Of a DNA stretch of 64,000 bases, positions 61,812-64,000 are shown one piece after another. Every line of letters starts with the position of its first letter. Position 1 is the first letter of the stretch. The notes beneath the pieces are model-generated. The model was not told the DNA's origin. It was given only the letters and a program-made list of their open reading frames with translations, and made no database searches. Both the position numbers and the translations under genes were made by a program. Origin of the DNA: Streptomyces kanamyceticus (lineage in GTDB: Bacteria; Actinomycetota; Actinomycetes; Streptomycetales; Streptomycetaceae); the NCBI RefSeq assembly GCF_008704495.1, contig NZ_CP023699.1:8742001-8806000 (forward strand). The letters run 5' to 3'.

Positions 61812-62621
61812 ATGTCCGTGTCCACAGGAACCAGCACCGACACCACCACCAGCTCCGCCGCGGTCAGCGACCCCGGGGCCGGGTTCGCGGGGAAGACCGC
61901 CCTGGTCACCGGGGCCGCCTCCGGCATCGGCCTCGAAGTGGCCCGCCGCCTCGCCGCGGCCGGCGCGTCCGTGGTCGTCGCGGACCACAACGAACAGGGC
62001 GCCAAGGACGTCACCGCGGCCCTCACCGAGGCGGGCGGCCGCGCCGCCGCCGTGCACGTCGACGTCACGGACCCGGAGTCCGTGCGCCGCGCCGTCGAGT
62101 CCGCCGTTCAGACGTTCGGCGGCCTGCACCTCGCGGTCAACAACGCCGGGATCGCCGGTGCCTCCGCCCCGACCGGCGAGTACGGCGTCGAGGACTGGCA
62201 GCGGGTCATCGACACCAACCTCAACGGCGTCTTCTACTCCCTGCGGTACGAGCTGCCGCACCTCCTCGCCTCCGGCGGCGGCGCGGTGGTCAACATGTCG
62301 TCGATCCTCGGCACCAACGGCTTCGCGGGCTCACCCGCCTACTCCGCCGCCAAGCACGCGGTCGTCGGCCTGACCAAGACCGCCGCCGTGGAGTACGCCG
62401 ACCAGGGCGTCCGCGTGAACGCCGTCGGCCCCGGCTTCATCGACACCCCGCTGCTCCAGGGCGCCGAGTCCCAGCGCGCCCACCTGATCTCGCTCCACCC
62501 GCAGGGCCGCCTCGGCACCGCGGAGGAGGTCGCCGAGCTCACCCTGTTCCTGCTCTCCGACCGCGCCTCGTTCATCAACGGCAGCTACCACCTGGTCGAC
62601 GGCGGCTACGCGGCACGCTGA
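61812..62621 (+). CDS. SDR family oxidoreductase
   Basis: A 269-residue classical SDR. TGAASGIG binds the cofactor, VVVADHN suggests NAD, NNAG is present, and the active site is SSILGTNGFAGSPAYSAAK (Ser, Tyr, Lys). The N-terminal 25 residues are a Ser/Thr-rich tail. ATG 61812 is chosen; a GTG at 61794 overlaps the TetR stop (GTGA) and could add six residues. It is likely a ketone/alcohol oxidoreductase in one pathway with the following dehydrogenase. Confidence 0.93.
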   Translation: MSVSTGTSTDTTTSSAAVSDPGAGFAGKTALVTGAASGIGLEVARRLAAAGASVVVADHNEQGAKDVTAALTEAGGRAAAVHVDVTDPESVRRAVESAVQTFGGLHLAVNNAGIAGASAPTGEYGVEDWQRVIDTNLNGVFYSLRYELPHLLASGGGAVVNMSSILGTNGFAGSPAYSAAKHAVVGLTKTAAVEYADQGVRVNAVGPGFIDTPLLQGAESQRAHLISLHPQGRLGTAEEVAELTLFLLSDRASFINGSYHLVDGGYAAR

Positions 62622-62708
62622 CCCGGGCACACCTGATCAGGAGTTCGAAAACCACACAGTGCACGAAACGGCAAGAGAGCACTAACAGTAAGAAAGAAGG
62701 CATCCCAG

Positions 62709-63770
62709 ATGTCGGACCTGCCCGCCGAGATGAAGGCCGTCCAGTACCGCGGCGTCGGCGCCCACCCCGAGGTGGTCACCGTGCCGCGCCCCGAGCCCGG
62801 GCCCGGCCAGGTGCTGCTCAAGGTCACCGCCGCCGGTGTGTGCCACTCGGACATCGCCGTGATGAGCATGCCCGCCGAGGCGCTCGCCTTCCCGCTGCCG
62901 CTCACCCTCGGCCACGAGGGCGCGGGCACCGTCGCCGCGCTCGGCGACGGCGTCACCGGGTTCGCGGTCGGCGACTCCGTGGCCGTGTACGGGCCGTGGG
63001 GCTGCGGCACCTGTCTGATGTGCGCGCAGGGCAAGGAGAACTACTGCACCCGCGCCGCCGAGCTCGGCATCAGGCCGCCGGGACTCGGCGCGCCCGGCGC
63101 CATCGCCGAGTACCTGCTCGTGGACGACGCGCGCCACCTGGTCCCGCTCGGTGACCTGGACCCGGTCACCGCGGTGCCGCTCACCGACGCGGGTCTGACC
63201 CCGTACCACGCGATCAAGACCTCGCTGCCCAAGCTGACGCCCGGCAGCACCGCCGTGGTCATCGGCACGGGCGGCCTCGGGCACGTCGCCATCCAGCTCC
63301 TGCGGGCGCTCACCTCGGCGCGGGTGATCGCCCTGGACGTCACCGAGGAGAAGCTGGCCCTGGCCCGCGAGGTCGGCGCCCACGACGCGGTCCTCTCGGA
63401 CGAGGCCGCGGCGGCGAAGGTCCGCGAACTGACCGGCGGGCTCGGTGCCCAGGCGGTGTTCGACTTCGTCGGCGCGCCGCCCACCGCCGCCACCGCGGCG
63501 GCCTGTGCGGCCGTGGAGGCGGACGTGGCCATCGTCGGCATCGGCGGCGGCGCCGCGTCCGTCGGCTTCGGCACGACGGCGTACGACGTCGCGGTCCGCT
63601 CCCCGTACTGGGGCAGCCGCGCGGAGCTGGTCGAGGTGCTCGACCTCGCCAGGGCGGGCGCGATCGACGTGCACGTGGAGACGTACGCCCTGGACGAGGC
63701 GCCCAAGGCGTACGAGGACCTGCACGCGGGCCGTGTCAACGGTCGCGCCGTCATCCTGCCGAACGGCTGA
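62709..63770 (+). CDS. Zinc-dependent alcohol dehydrogenase (MDR family)
   Basis: A 353-residue medium-chain dehydrogenase. The catalytic zinc ligands are in GVCHSDI and GHEGAG; the structural zinc Cys set is in GCGTCLMCAQGKENYC; the Rossmann motif is GTGGLGHVAIQ, and IALDVTEEK suggests NAD. It oxidises alcohols to aldehydes or ketones. The ribosome binding site AGAAAGAAGG precedes the ATG. It is downstream of the SDR in the TetR-controlled operon, about 90 bp away. Confidence 0.95.
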   Translation: MSDLPAEMKAVQYRGVGAHPEVVTVPRPEPGPGQVLLKVTAAGVCHSDIAVMSMPAEALAFPLPLTLGHEGAGTVAALGDGVTGFAVGDSVAVYGPWGCGTCLMCAQGKENYCTRAAELGIRPPGLGAPGAIAEYLLVDDARHLVPLGDLDPVTAVPLTDAGLTPYHAIKTSLPKLTPGSTAVVIGTGGLGHVAIQLLRALTSARVIALDVTEEKLALAREVGAHDAVLSDEAAAAKVRELTGGLGAQAVFDFVGAPPTAATAAACAAVEADVAIVGIGGGAASVGFGTTAYDVAVRSPYWGSRAELVEVLDLARAGAIDVHVETYALDEAPKAYEDLHAGRVNGRAVILPNG

Positions 63771-63782
63771 CCGACCGGCGGT

Positions 63783-64000
63783 TCAGCAGCTGAGGTTGCC
63801 GCCCGGGTCCACTCCGAGGATCTGGGCGTACCGCTTGTAGCTGTCGATGCGGCTCTGCACCTGGGAGGGATTTCCTCCGTTGCATTCGAGGGTTCCGTTG
63901 ATGCTGCGAATGGTCTCGCCGAATCCCGCGCTGTTCACCATGGCGTCGTGCGGCGTCATGGTGCCGGGGCCCGTCTGGGTGTTCCAGTACCAGAGTCCGG
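63783..64000 (-). CDS. GH19 chitinase, C-terminal end (rest beyond window)
   Basis: The last 72 codons of a gene that runs off the right edge, ending TGA at 63783. The translation includes GLWYWNTQTGPGTMTPHDAM, SAGFGETIRSINGTLECNGG and QVQSRIDSYKRYAQILGVDPGGNLSC, which is the conserved C-terminus of Streptomyces family-19 chitinases with its two Cys (a disulfide in the family). The enzyme would be secreted and cut chitin. The catalytic Glu region and any chitin-binding domain lie outside the window. Confidence 0.85.
   Translation of the reverse strand, partial: GLWYWNTQTGPGTMTPHDAMVNSAGFGETIRSINGTLECNGGNPSQVQSRIDSYKRYAQILGVDPGGNLSC

Overview
The window looks like a stretch of Streptomyces chromosome (or a very close relative). 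Supporting signs are a G+C content of roughly 70% or more, frequent GTG starts, many 4-nt stop/start overlaps (ATGA or GTGA), and families typical of that genus (FprA-like reductase, GAF-ANTAR protein, DUF2630, DUF5134, XRE-cupin, GH19 chitinase). I saw no rRNA, tRNA, CRISPR, insertion sequence, prophage gene or in-frame TTA (bldA) codon. About 60 genes are called and both edges cut a gene. All family names are my own reading of the sequence, not search results.

Layout. 0-7 kb: end of a FUSC membrane protein, a lactonase-type beta-propeller, a CbiX-like protein, ung coupled to a sugar-kinase gene, and a BNR-repeat protein. 6.4-17 kb: a five-gene peptide ABC transporter operon ending in mmuM, divergent from a ROK regulator coupled to an MlrC (M81) peptidase, then a secreted PheC-like protein. 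17-27 kb: an OYE flavoenzyme divergent from an ArsR regulator with paired operators, FprA, a DUF305/LVIVD pair, a TetR regulator, small Fe-S and DUF proteins, HAD, PAP2 and M56 genes. 27.8-28.8 kb: a non-coding minisatellite of about 21 units of 34-37 bp. 28.8-32.6 kb: HAD, DUF5134, and a FUSC exporter coupled to a MarR regulator.

32.7-38.7 kb: a four-gene operon (M20 peptidase, aldehyde dehydrogenase, SDR, penicillin-acylase-type Ntn hydrolase) that looks like an amide or acyl-amino-compound catabolic pathway. A near-perfect FadR/GntR-type operator sits just upstream of it. 38.7-47.2 kb: type II NADH dehydrogenase, methyltransferase, VOC, GNAT, GDPD, PadR, and the homodimeric pyruvate dehydrogenase E1 (aceE) downstream of a GntR regulator, with the same 19-bp operator before each gene. 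47-53 kb: a PAP2-diacylglycerol-kinase fusion, DUF488, a frameshifted SDR, an epoxide-hydrolase-like enzyme, GAF-ANTAR and GNAT genes.

53-64 kb: a regulator-rich region. An MFS exporter is divergent from a TetR regulator and a sulfatase. A putative arylsulfotransferase coupled to a nucleobase-type permease is divergent from an XRE-cupin regulator. Next is a TetR-SDR-Zn alcohol dehydrogenase operon, then the C-terminal end of a GH19 chitinase on the minus strand at the right edge. Most regulators in the window have a clean inverted repeat in the adjacent promoter, so several regulons can be proposed from sequence alone.
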